This document shows positions 8,265 through 16,055 of a DNA stretch of 64,000 bases, piece by piece. Origin of the DNA: DATJGR01 sp963735085 (GTDB lineage: Bacteria > Pseudomonadota > Gammaproteobacteria > Pseudomonadales > Azotimanducaceae); assembly GCA_963735085.1 (NCBI GenBank), contig CAVTJP010000005.1:620001-684000 (forward strand), written 5' to 3'. The notes under the pieces were generated by a model. It did no database searches. It worked only from the letters and a program-made list of their open reading frames with translations, and had not been told where the DNA came from. Each line of letters opens with the position of its first letter. Within the stretch, counting starts at the first letter, position 1. Both the position numbers and the translations under genes were made by a program.

Positions 8265-9581
8265 TTAAGCGCTACCGTCAACTGCGGGGAATGTCACGGT
8301 CACGCGCAGACCATTCAGCGGCGACTCGTCGAGCGTCACCGTGGCACCGTGACGCCTGGCGATCGCTTTGACGATCGCCAGGCCGAGTCCACTGCCCCCT
8401 TCAGCTGAATCGCCGCGCCGGTAGAAGCGATCGAACGCGCGCTCGCGCTCGGCCGGCGGGATGCCGGGGCCGGAGTCGTCCACTACGAGCGTGGCGCAAT
8501 CGTCTCGCTCCGCCACCACGCGCACCTTGACTGTTCCGTTTGGCGGCGTGTAACGCACCGCATTGTCGAGCAGATTGCGTACCAGAACGCGCAGCGCTTC
8601 GTTGTCACCGCGAACAGTCACCTCCGCAGCTGCATCGAGACTGAGCCCCGTTCCGCGAGCTGCGGCAAACGGATACGCATCTGCCATTCCCGCGCGCGCA
8701 ACTTCATCCAGCGCCAACGGCTGCAATGGGTTGCGCGCGCCTTCCGGTTCGTTGCGCGCCAACGTCAGCAACTGCTCTACGAGATGGATCGACCGATCGA
8801 TTGCGATGCCGAGTTTGCCGCGCGCTTCGCTCCGGGCAGTCTCGTCGGGTGCCCGGTCCAGCAGTTGCAGCTGCAAACGCAATGCCGTCAACGGCGAACG
8901 CAGCTCATGCGCAGCATCGGCAACGAACGCACGTTGCGCATCGAACGCGTCGCCGAGACGTACCAGCAGCCGATTCAGCTCGTCGATCAGCGGCGTCACT
9001 TCGCGCGGCAAACCCGGCGTTTCGATCGGCGACAGGCTGTGCACGTCGCGGCGTTGCACTTCCGTTGTAACGCGTCGCAGGGGCAGCAGATTGCGACCGA
9101 CGATCCACGCCACCGCGCCCGCCATCAACGGCAGCAGCAGCAGCAGCGGTAGCGCCACGCGCAGCGCAGCTTTGCTCGCGAGTTGCTCGCGCACCCGCCA
9201 CGGCTGCGCCACCTGAACCACGCCGTCGATGGTCTGCAGGCTGTAAACGCGCCAACGCTCACGCTGCAGCGTCTCGTCGGCGAAGCCCAGCGTGGCGCGA
9301 TTGATCACCGGCAGACCGGGGCGCGACAGATACACCCGGGTACCGAACGGGTCCCAGATCTGGATGACGAAATCGCTGTCGCCATGATCGGGCGGCAATT
9401 CGATGCGCGGCGTCAGCGGAATCTGGTCGCGCAGCGACAACGCCATCTGGCGCAACTGATAGTCGAACAGCGTGGAAGTTTCGGCGAGCACGCGCTGGTA
9501 GGTGATCAACCCCGCCAGCAACGACACCACGACCACCAGCGCCAGCAAACCCCACAGCAGTCGCGCACGCAGTGAATTCAT
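8265..9581 (-). CDS. Two-component sensor histidine kinase (QseC/TctE-like)
   Basis: A 438-residue inner-membrane kinase. The first transmembrane helix spans about residues 8-26, a periplasmic sensor of about 110 residues follows, and the second helix is at about 141-161. After HAMP come the dimerisation box with phospho-acceptor histidine 225 (ADAAHELRSPL) and the ATPase boxes NLLDNAVRYTP, DSGPGIP and GSGLGLAIV. The ATG at 9581 overlaps the stop of the response-regulator gene (ATGA), so the pair is translationally coupled. Position and architecture suggest it reports envelope damage or a metal/ligand signal to the HtrA gene downstream; the signal is not evident. Confidence 0.92.
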   Translation of the reverse strand: MNSLRARLLWGLLALVVVVSLLAGLITYQRVLAETSTLFDYQLRQMALSLRDQIPLTPRIELPPDHGDSDFVIQIWDPFGTRVYLSRPGLPVINRATLGFADETLQRERWRVYSLQTIDGVVQVAQPWRVREQLASKAALRVALPLLLLLPLMAGAVAWIVGRNLLPLRRVTTEVQRRDVHSLSPIETPGLPREVTPLIDELNRLLVRLGDAFDAQRAFVADAAHELRSPLTALRLQLQLLDRAPDETARSEARGKLGIAIDRSIHLVEQLLTLARNEPEGARNPLQPLALDEVARAGMADAYPFAAARGTGLSLDAAAEVTVRGDNEALRVLVRNLLDNAVRYTPPNGTVKVRVVAERDDCATLVVDDSGPGIPPAERERAFDRFYRRGDSAEGGSGLGLAIVKAIARRHGATVTLDESPLNGLRVTVTFPAVDGSA

Positions 9582-10237
9582 TCGCGCGGCACACAGTAGC
9601 CGACGCCGCGCAACGTGCGGATCGCATCCGCGCCCAGCTTGCGGCGCAGCGCGTGGATGTAGACCTCGATCGTGTTGCTTTCGACGGTGTCGTCCCAACC
9701 GTAGAGACGGTCTTCGAGTTGCGCGCGCGACAGCACCGCGCCGGGTCGTTGCAGCAGCGCCTCGAGCACGGCGAATTCACGCGCCGACAACTGTATCGGT
9801 TCGTCGTTGCAAGACACCTCGTGGCTTACTGGGTCAAGGCGAATGCCGTTGTGCTCGATATACGGTTCACCGCGGCCCGCAACGCGCCGCAGCACCGAGC
9901 GCATGCGCGCGGCCACTTCGTCGAGATCGAACGGCTTGACGAGATAGTCGTCTGCGCCGGCGTCCAGGCCGGCCACGCGATCGCGCACCTCATCACGCGC
10001 AGTGAGGATGATCACCGGCGTCTGATCGTGTCGGCTACGCAGTTCGCGCAACACCGACAGACCGTCGCGACGCGGCAGACCGAGGTCGAGCAGTACCAGA
10101 TCGAACGTCGACGAACGCAGCGCATCGGACGCCTTCACGCCGTCTCCCACGCAATCAACGCTGTAACCGTCCTGCGTCAGCGCGGTCTGCACGCCATCGG
10201 CAATCATGCGGTCGTCTTCAACCAGCAGTACGCGCAT
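9578..10237 (-). CDS. OmpR/PhoB-family response regulator (QseB-like)
   Basis: A 219-residue regulator. The receiver domain has the acidic pair in VEDD (residues 7-9), phospho-acceptor aspartate 51 in LLDLGLP and lysine 101 in VKPF. A C-terminal winged helix carries LSAREFAVLEALL and IHALRRKLGADAIRTLRGVGY. The natural N-terminus MRVLLVEDD begins at 10237, and the longer upstream frame has no family similarity. The 3' end overlaps the kinase start by four bases. It probably controls its own operon including htrA. A small signal-peptide ORF overlaps its 5' end. Confidence 0.93.
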   Translation of the reverse strand: MRVLLVEDDRMIADGVQTALTQDGYSVDCVGDGVKASDALRSSTFDLVLLDLGLPRRDGLSVLRELRSRHDQTPVIILTARDEVRDRVAGLDAGADDYLVKPFDLDEVAARMRSVLRRVAGRGEPYIEHNGIRLDPVSHEVSCNDEPIQLSAREFAVLEALLQRPGAVLSRAQLEDRLYGWDDTVESNTIEVYIHALRRKLGADAIRTLRGVGYCVPRE

Positions 10238-10361
10238 CGTTGGCCGCGAAGATGGCGCTGACATACGTGGTCCCACCGCTACCGTCCGCATTGATCGGCG
10301 TCTCGCCCGCCAACGCAGCAGTCATCGCCGTCAGAAGTACGGCACAGGGAACAGCCTTCAT
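10218..10361 (-). CDS. Possible small exported peptide upstream of the response regulator
   Basis: A 47-codon frame starting MKAVPCAVLLTAMTAALAGETP, which looks like a signal peptide with an Ala-x-Ala-type cleavage region, followed by only about 27 residues. AGGTG lies 7 bases before its ATG. The 3' end overlaps the response-regulator start by 20 bases in another frame, which would allow coupled translation. No homologue is recognised. It could be a genuine small leader or sensor peptide, or a remnant of a longer exported protein whose end was lost. Confidence 0.35.
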   Translation of the reverse strand: MKAVPCAVLLTAMTAALAGETPINADGSGGTTYVSAIFAANDARTAG

Positions 10362-10452
10362 TGAAAAGCACCTCAATGGCTGATCAAACACGCCGAGTAT
10401 GCCGCCGACATCATTCATCTCGAAATGGTCACGTCGACCGGATGAACGATGG

Positions 10453-10536
10453 ATGATGGACGAACGCCAACTGCCGGCGATTCTCCTCACAGACGTGGCG
10501 GGCTATACGAAGCTCACCGAGGCGGCGCAGCGGCTA
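10453..10536 (+). pseudogene. Remnant of a class III adenylate/guanylate cyclase gene start
   Basis: From ATG 10453 (or 10456) about 28 codons read MMDERQLPAILLTDVAGYT followed by KLTEAAQRL. This is the start of class III cyclase catalytic domains, which usually read like RKLAAILAADVVGYSRLM, and it includes the first metal-binding aspartate. The similarity stops abruptly at about 10536, next to the stop codon of the convergent gene at 10542. The rest of the frame is merely antisense to that gene. This is best read as the 5' stump of a deleted cyclase gene. Confidence 0.6.
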
Positions 10537-10541
10537 CGAAT

Positions 10542-11102
10542 TCACCAACCCAGGCCGAACGGTGACTGGCGGCTCGAGACCCGACCGGCATCCGTGAAGA
10601 ACACGGAGCCCGCGCCGGCACCAGGATAGTAGTAGTACCAGACAGTCCTGCCATCGAGCGTCGCTTTCTGCGACGGCGCGCCGATCAGCGCGACGATCTC
10701 GTCCTGCTGCATGCCGCGTGCAACCTTCGACCAGTTCGCCCGGAGCGCCGCTTCGGGACTGATGTAGGCCGGACTCGCACCGACCGGCGGCGCCACCGTC
10801 GCGTCTGCCGCAGTCGCATCCATCGTCGCTGCCGGCGGAGCGACCGCTACAGCCGGCGTCTGACGAACAATCGGGGCCGTGTCCGCTGCCGCAGCTTTCG
10901 GCTCGGGCGGTACTGCGCGCGACGCATCGCCCGCCAATGCCTCGAGCTGGGTGACCCGTGTCTGCAACGCGAGCACCATTTCCCGCAGCGCCGTCACCTC
11001 CTGTCGCAGTACAGCGTCATCGGACTGCGCAGCACGCGCCTGAGCGGAGACGATCAGCACGACCGCGCCGAGCGCAGCGAACGCGACACGCTGCGTCTTC
11101 AA
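10542..11102 (-). CDS. Exported coiled-coil protein with BamE/SmpA-like C-terminus
   Basis: A protein of about 186 residues if started at TTG 11102; an ATG at 11141 would add 13 residues and overlap the cytochrome gene by 32 bases. The TTG start gives a cleaner signal peptide ending VSAQARA. The mature part begins with a coiled coil (SDDAVLRQEVTALREMVLALQ), then an Ala/Pro-rich linker. The C-terminal block RGMQQDEIVALIGAPSQKAT with GRTVWYYYYP matches the small SmpA/BamE-type fold. It is the last gene of the operon with the two cytochrome genes. Its role there is unknown; a periplasmic or outer-membrane-facing assembly factor is plausible. Confidence 0.65.
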   Translation of the reverse strand: MKTQRVAFAALGAVVLIVSAQARAAQSDDAVLRQEVTALREMVLALQTRVTQLEALAGDASRAVPPEPKAAAADTAPIVRQTPAVAVAPPAATMDATAADATVAPPVGASPAYISPEAALRANWSKVARGMQQDEIVALIGAPSQKATLDGRTVWYYYYPGAGAGSVFFTDAGRVSSRQSPFGLGW

Positions 11103-11109
11103 ACTTGCG

Positions 11110-11718
11110 CTACCTGGAAGCGGCGTACGTCGCCACCGCAATCATCTGCGAGGCGCTCAACGTCTTGGCTATGCCGGCCATGATCGGCGCGTTGGCCCGT
11201 AGTCCGGACTTGAAGCCTTCGAGCTGCGCACTCAGGTATTCGATGTGCTGCCCGGCGAGGCGTGGAAACGCAGACTCGCCTTCGCCCTTCGCTCCATGGC
11301 ACGACGCACAGGCCGGCACGTTCTGTTCCTTGATACCTTGCGTGTAGATCTTCTGTCCTTCGGCGAGCAACGCTGCATTGCCTCCCGCCGCGACACGCGC
11401 GGGTTTCTGCGACGCATAGTATTGCGCCAGCGCCTTGATCGTCTCGTCGCTCAACTGCGAGGACATCCCCCACATGTATGCCCGGGCGTTCGGGTCGCCG
11501 CGTTCGTGGGTGCGAAACGCGTCGAGCTGCAGCATGACGTATGCGGCCTGCTGCCCCGCCAGGTTCGGGAACACCGGCGAGATGCTGTGACCGCCAGGCC
11601 CATGGCACGCGGAACACACGCCGGTTGCCAGCGAATTCACATCCTGATCGGCTGCTGCGTTGGGGCCCGCCACGACAACCGCTGTGGTAAGCAATGCAAG
11701 AATGAGTTGCGTCTTCAT
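11110..11718 (-). CDS. Dihaem cytochrome c (c4-type), periplasmic
   Basis: A 202-residue exported electron carrier with a signal peptide (MKTQLILALLTTAVVVAGPNAAA). Two haem-binding CxxCH motifs are at residues 35-39 (CSACH) and 137-141 (CASCH), in two similar halves. Each half has PNLAGQ/RLAGQH followed by a QL..F..G..R repeat and a methionine that can serve as sixth ligand (MWGMSSQLS and IMAGIAKTLS). This tandem layout is that of cytochrome c4/cytochrome c553 carriers. It lies 11 bases after the Cyc2-like gene, so it is well placed to accept electrons from that outer-membrane cytochrome. Confidence 0.9.
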   Translation of the reverse strand: MKTQLILALLTTAVVVAGPNAAADQDVNSLATGVCSACHGPGGHSISPVFPNLAGQQAAYVMLQLDAFRTHERGDPNARAYMWGMSSQLSDETIKALAQYYASQKPARVAAGGNAALLAEGQKIYTQGIKEQNVPACASCHGAKGEGESAFPRLAGQHIEYLSAQLEGFKSGLRANAPIMAGIAKTLSASQMIAVATYAASR

Positions 11719-11729
11719 GCTTCACGCGC

Positions 11730-13124
11730 CTAAAAGTTGATCCAGCCGAGTATGTACAGCGTATCGTTATCCGACGCGCTGCGGCCCTCGCCGTCATAGT
11801 TGTTGTTGCCGCCGTTGAACTTCGTATACGCGGTGTACTGCAGCGCCACCTTGGTGTTCTGGTACGGTACCCAGTCGAGTTCGCCGATCCAGCCTTCGCT
11901 GTCGGGACTATCGTGCGCGTAGCCATCGAGCGGAGTCCCGGACTGATACAACAGCGCATCGCTCGAACCGGTCGTCGAGAAATACCCGAGCGCGGCGCCA
12001 TAGGTGCGCCGATAGAAATAGCTGGTCGCGAGCTTGAACGTCTTCAGGTCTTGCGATTTGCCGGATGCACCGCCGTCATCGTACGCGGCATCGAGGTCCT
12101 GGCTTTCGTCGATGTACGTGGTCGTCACCGTCACCATGTGCTGGTCGCCGATGTACTGGTACTGGGAGTCGACCGCCCAATCGCGATAGTCGTTGGTCGG
12201 ACCGGACAGCGATCCATCGCCGGGCGATATTTTGGCTTGCACGCCGTACGTGCCCACCTCCCATGAGTGGCGGCCCCACTCGCGCTCGTAGGCGAGCCGC
12301 CAGTACGGTGCCGTTCCCTTCACGACGTCGGTGCTGTCGCTGTTGATCTGCGCCGCGGCCTGTGCCGAGCGGTAGCCGCCGAATTCGACATAGATCGCGT
12401 CGTACAGGAAGGTGTACACGCTGGCACCGGCAACGCCCGCGTCGGCGAGACCGCCATCGATCATCGTCCCCGATGGCATGGGCGCCGTCGAACTGAGCTG
12501 ATCGAATGGTGACTGCCAGGCAGACGTGGTGTTCCAAAGATCCTGGACCGTCGGATTGTTGTTGAAGCTGACGCCCCACGTGAAATTCGGGGTCTGCATC
12601 CTGGCGTATCGAATGTCGGTGTTGTCCCAACCGAATTGACCCTCCGTACCGTCGTATGTCATCTGCACGAAGGCACCGAAGTTCGGCGCGATCCTACCGG
12701 CATAGAACAGACTCGCCTGCTGCGGAAACAAGACCTCGCCGTTCTTCGCGAGCGCATCGGGCGATACGGGTACGCCATTGGCGTTGCCACCACCGGCATT
12801 GACGTCGGGCAGCGCCTTCTTGGTGTCCGTATACGAAGTCTGGAACATGAACGACAGCGGCGGAATTTCGTTGAGCAGCAGCGTCTGGTCCTTGCTCGCG
12901 TTCATGCCGCTGATCTGCGGCAGGTTGTCGATCGTGTACCCGTTGAGTTTGAAGCGACGACCGAACGGTGTGAGTTCGGGGAATACCGTGTGGCACGCCT
13001 CGCACGCCAGACCGGTTTGTCGCGCGAAACTCGGTACCGCATGCGCGGTGCCCGGCGTCAGCAGCACAACGCTACTTGTCACTGCGAGCAGCGTCACCCA
13101 GATCCATGAATTGGCCCGCGCCAT
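11730..13124 (-). CDS. Cyc2-like fused monohaem cytochrome-porin, outer membrane
   Basis: A 464-residue exported protein. After a signal peptide ending TAHA it reads VPSFARQTGLACEACH (residues 30-45), which fits the signature I recall for the Cyc2 family, AxPxFARQTGxxCxxCH. Next comes FPELTPFGRRFKLNGY. The remaining roughly 400 residues alternate aromatic and polar strands (YWRLAYEREWGRHSWEVGTYG, KVALQYTAYTKFNGG) and end in phenylalanine (LGWINF), as outer-membrane barrels do. In Cyc2 the single haem sits with the porin and takes electrons from extracellular iron. GGGGAG before ATG 13124 sets the start. It leads an operon with a c4-type cytochrome. The substrate here is inferred, not shown. 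Confidence 0.82.
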   Translation of the reverse strand: MARANSWIWVTLLAVTSSVVLLTPGTAHAVPSFARQTGLACEACHTVFPELTPFGRRFKLNGYTIDNLPQISGMNASKDQTLLLNEIPPLSFMFQTSYTDTKKALPDVNAGGGNANGVPVSPDALAKNGEVLFPQQASLFYAGRIAPNFGAFVQMTYDGTEGQFGWDNTDIRYARMQTPNFTWGVSFNNNPTVQDLWNTTSAWQSPFDQLSSTAPMPSGTMIDGGLADAGVAGASVYTFLYDAIYVEFGGYRSAQAAAQINSDSTDVVKGTAPYWRLAYEREWGRHSWEVGTYGVQAKISPGDGSLSGPTNDYRDWAVDSQYQYIGDQHMVTVTTTYIDESQDLDAAYDDGGASGKSQDLKTFKLATSYFYRRTYGAALGYFSTTGSSDALLYQSGTPLDGYAHDSPDSEGWIGELDWVPYQNTKVALQYTAYTKFNGGNNNYDGEGRSASDNDTLYILGWINF

Positions 13125-13736
13125 CGTCGTCTCCCCTCGGTACTGCCTATGCGAAACCAGCTCCATTGGAGTGGATCGGTCAGGGGCGCTCCATAGAGGA
13201 AACCACCACACGTGCCTGCCGGATTTTCATAGACGCCGTGTGGCCGTTCGTCGATGACAACCGCATACGTGCGAGAGGCGGGGTATCGCGGGCGCGAGCG
13301 CCACCCATTGCGCCCGGATGGCGTTCGAGCGCACGTACGAGACGAATATGTCCGACATCCGCCGTGGCGTTGGGTTGGTGGCGTTCGATCATCCCACCGA
13401 ATGCGATCGATGCGCTACGCAGGCCGTATATCGCAATCGCCACCGATTTCTACGGCACCGCGGCCAATCGACACACTGCGTCATCACCGTCTGCATCCGG
13501 CGTTGGGTTGGGTGGTGCGGTTTTCCTCCGGGCATTCAACCTAGTGTTGCCGCTGCTGGCCACGCCGGCTTGGATCACGTTAGCAAGCCGGTTGGTCGGT
13601 TAGCAGTGCAACGCCCGTCGTGCGTAGCATCACACGTGAGTGCGCGGTTGGCGCCCACTCGATGCCGATGAGCCCGCCGGCGTGCTCGCGTGTCCGACGA
13701 AGTCGCCGCGTTGATCCGCGCCGAGGCGGAGGTGGG
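13125..13736. other. Gene-free interval of about 610 bases
   Basis: This interval lies between the cytochrome-porin gene start and the gss stop. No frame here has recognisable protein similarity or a convincing ribosome-binding site. It must contain the promoter of the cytochrome operon near 13125-13250. Its right half contains one copy of the repeat pair that also occurs upstream of gss (see 13435-13641). Confidence 0.6.
13435..13641 (+). repeat. Repeat pair, copy A, downstream of gss
   Basis: Positions 13435-13469 match 15918-15952 at 31 of 35 bases (core CACCGATTTCTA.GGCACCGCG). Positions 13624-13641 (GTAGCATCACACGTGAGT) match 16010-16027 exactly. Both parts have the same order and orientation in the two places, but the spacing is 154 bases here and 57 in copy B. 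The copies flank the gss gene. Confidence 0.7.
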
Positions 13737-15725
13737 CTAAATCGAGTACGCGTCCAGCGCGGTGTCGTCGGCGTCGCCGAGGAACTCGAGCAGCTCTTCG
13801 TCGTCGATGATACGCAGCGCGAGATTGTCGCTGCGTAGGTTGATCACCGGAGTCGGGTCAACGCGTACGCAGCTGGCGGCGTAGATACCGGCCGCCGTGA
13901 AGGTGCTGACCTGCACGTAGTAGTCACCGACGAACGGCAACGGGGACAGTTCCTGATAGACGAGGCTCTGGCGTTCGAACATGCCCGAGGTTTGCGCGAT
14001 CGCTACGTCGCGTGCATCGAAGATCGTGATGTTGGAGCCATACCGGCCGACGATCGGCTTGGTGACATAACCGCGCACCTTGAGCGGCTCGGTCAGCGCG
14101 AACGACGAATTCAATAGGTACGGGTGGTTCGGGAACAGCGTCCAGAGCACTGGCAGAATCGCCTTGTTGGACGGGATCAGCGTCCACAGCGGCTCGTACA
14201 CCATCACGTCCTGGCGCAGCAGCACGTCGACCAGCCGTGGCGGGTCGCGGCGCCGTTCGCCGGGCTTGTAGCCGGCGAGCTTCGCTTCGTCGTCTTCGCA
14301 TTCGGCGCGAATCTGATCTAGCGCGGTTTCCCACGCCCAGGTTTTCCACACCCAGCGGATGCGCTCACCATCGGCATCGACGACGTTGCTGTCGCGATCC
14401 CAGCGGAGTCCCCCGACGCCGTGAATGATCTTGGTGCGGATGCCGGCTTCGTCGAGCGCCTCCTGCATGAACAGCGCGAGGTAGGTTTCCTCCGGATCGA
14501 CGTCGGCCATGATGTGTACGACACCATCGACGTCACTGGCCTTCCACGCGTCGCGCAGCTTGGCGTGGAGTTCTGCGCCGGGATCCCGGCCGACACTGCA
14601 GTCGAAATGCTTCGCCCATTTGCCCTGCACCTTGCCGCATTCCATGTGGCACGCGGCCGAGTCGCAATTGTATTCGTAGACCTTGATGCCGTGCTCGGAC
14701 ACGGTGAAGTCGAAGCGGCCGGTGATCATCTGATTGCGGCGGTTGTTCCACGACTGCAGCACCTTGCCCCACAGCGCGCGCGGAATGTTGAAGGTCGCAA
14801 GCAGCGATTCGTCGCGCAGCACGTAGTCGGTGGCATGCATGAACAGGGCATGCAGTTCGTTGGTGGCGCGGATGATTTCGTCGTGCGCGGTCTCGGCCAG
14901 GCAGTAGTACCTGTGCTGGTCGGCGTCGTGGCTCGTGAGCCTGTGGCCTTTCATGAACGCGACGTAGGCCGCTTCATCCGGATTGGCGACGTTGAGCCAG
15001 GCGCGCCGAGTCTGCCCGCGATCGGGAACGCGCCGTGCGACCAGATTGAACAGGCGACGATCGATCTCCTCGACCGGCTCGGCGTGGGTCGGATCGTCGG
15101 TCTGAATCACCCAGCCGATGATGGTGGCATCGCCGAACGAGCATTCGAGCCAGTATTCGCCGGCATCGGAAATCTGCGCGCGCACCTCGCGCGAGTAGTG
15201 CTGACCGGCCGGCCAGACCCGATGGCCGACATTCTGCTCGACGAAACGGACGTGATGCGGCATCACTTCGGTGACGATTGCGACGTGACCGGTACGTTCG
15301 AACTCGCCGCCTGCATCCCAGATCAACAGGCACCCCGGCTCGGGGTGCCGCTTCGAACCGTTGGCGAACGACTTCAGGGGCAGATGCGAGTTGTCGTGCA
15401 CGACGCGGACCGAGCCCAACCGGAAAATCTCGTAGGCCATCGCAACGTCGTCAAAGATGTAACCCTTGTTCAGATAGAGCCAGCGGCGCGCGAACTCCAC
15501 ACACTGCCACTTGTAGCCCATGTAGATGCCATCGACATAGCTGCGGTACGCGTGGCGATCGGGTAGCTGGGCAGGATCGGCGCTTTCGTAATCGGAGGAG
15601 TAGATCGGTACGCTGCCGGGCGCGGTGCCGAGCACCGCCCCGAACGAGGCGGGCCCGTCCCTGGAATCGGGATTGGTAGAGATGGGCTTTGTACCGGTTT
15701 CGTTGGATAGGCAATTACAGCACAA
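13737..15725 (-). CDS. gss: Bifunctional glutathionylspermidine synthetase/amidase
   Basis: The enzyme joins glutathione to spermidine with ATP and can hydrolyse the product. The N-terminal amidase (CHAP) domain reads IYSSDY, then SYVDGIYMGYKWQCVEFARRW with the nucleophilic cysteine, and GGEFERTGHVAIVTE with the histidine. The C-terminal ATP-grasp synthetase has HYYCLAE-like, ATDYVLRD, MITGRFDF, KVYEYNCDSAACH, VWKTWAWETA, EPLWTLIPSNKAILP and KPIVGRYGSNI. From memory these blocks match E. coli Gss closely in order. No ATG lies near the expected N-terminus; TTG 15725 is the nearest start and gives 662 residues, somewhat longer than E. coli Gss (about 619). The gene stands alone between two repeat copies. 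Confidence 0.92.
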   Translation of the reverse strand: MCCNCLSNETGTKPISTNPDSRDGPASFGAVLGTAPGSVPIYSSDYESADPAQLPDRHAYRSYVDGIYMGYKWQCVEFARRWLYLNKGYIFDDVAMAYEIFRLGSVRVVHDNSHLPLKSFANGSKRHPEPGCLLIWDAGGEFERTGHVAIVTEVMPHHVRFVEQNVGHRVWPAGQHYSREVRAQISDAGEYWLECSFGDATIIGWVIQTDDPTHAEPVEEIDRRLFNLVARRVPDRGQTRRAWLNVANPDEAAYVAFMKGHRLTSHDADQHRYYCLAETAHDEIIRATNELHALFMHATDYVLRDESLLATFNIPRALWGKVLQSWNNRRNQMITGRFDFTVSEHGIKVYEYNCDSAACHMECGKVQGKWAKHFDCSVGRDPGAELHAKLRDAWKASDVDGVVHIMADVDPEETYLALFMQEALDEAGIRTKIIHGVGGLRWDRDSNVVDADGERIRWVWKTWAWETALDQIRAECEDDEAKLAGYKPGERRRDPPRLVDVLLRQDVMVYEPLWTLIPSNKAILPVLWTLFPNHPYLLNSSFALTEPLKVRGYVTKPIVGRYGSNITIFDARDVAIAQTSGMFERQSLVYQELSPLPFVGDYYVQVSTFTAAGIYAASCVRVDPTPVINLRSDNLALRIIDDEELLEFLGDADDTALDAYSI

Positions 15726-15854
15726 ATCCGGGGTAGGCCGTTGCGTGGAACCGCTATCCCGGCGCCCGTTTCGAATTGGAAAGCTACAGCTATGGCTATT
15801 CGTTCTCCCAGGAGATGCTGCAAGGTGGCGATGCCGAGGAGAAAGAGGAGGAGA

Positions 15855-15911
15855 AAGGGGGGTCAGAACGACTCTTACAGCAAAAGTCGTTCTCCCTTCC
15901 TGACCCCCCTT
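15855..15911. repeat. REP-like palindrome upstream of gss
   Basis: AAGGGGGGTCA (15855-15865) pairs with TGACCCCCCTT (15901-15911), and GAACGACT (15866-15873) pairs with AGTCGTTC (15885-15892). This leaves an 11-base loop and an 8-base bulge on the right side. The GGGGTCAGA...TGACCCC outline is like the dispersed palindromes that accompany REP-associated tyrosine transposases in many proteobacteria. No transposase is present in the window. Confidence 0.7.
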
Positions 15912-15917
15912 CCACCC

Positions 15918-16027
15918 AATCGGCACCGATTTCTAGGGCACCGCGACCAGTCCGGATTGGGCGCGATACCGAAACCGGATATCGCGGCTTGCTCACGGTG
16001 TCATCCCGGGTAGCATCACACGTGAGT
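15918..16027 (+). repeat. Repeat pair, copy B, upstream of gss
   Basis: This is the second copy of the 35-base (15918-15952) and 18-base (16010-16027) elements described at 13435-13641. It lies directly to the right of the REP-like palindrome and 28 bases before the LLM oxidoreductase start. The 18-base part contains CACGTG, itself a palindrome. Confidence 0.7.
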
Positions 16028-16055
16028 CGACAATCTGAGAGACGGGGGGTATCGC

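Noticed and set aside
9127..9150. CAG/CAGCAG run resembling a simple repeat
   Set aside because: It is inside the sensor-kinase gene and encodes its second, leucine-rich transmembrane helix on the minus strand.
14421..15566. A 381-codon plus-strand frame
   Set aside because: It is antisense to the gss gene, whose many conserved blocks prove the minus strand is coding.
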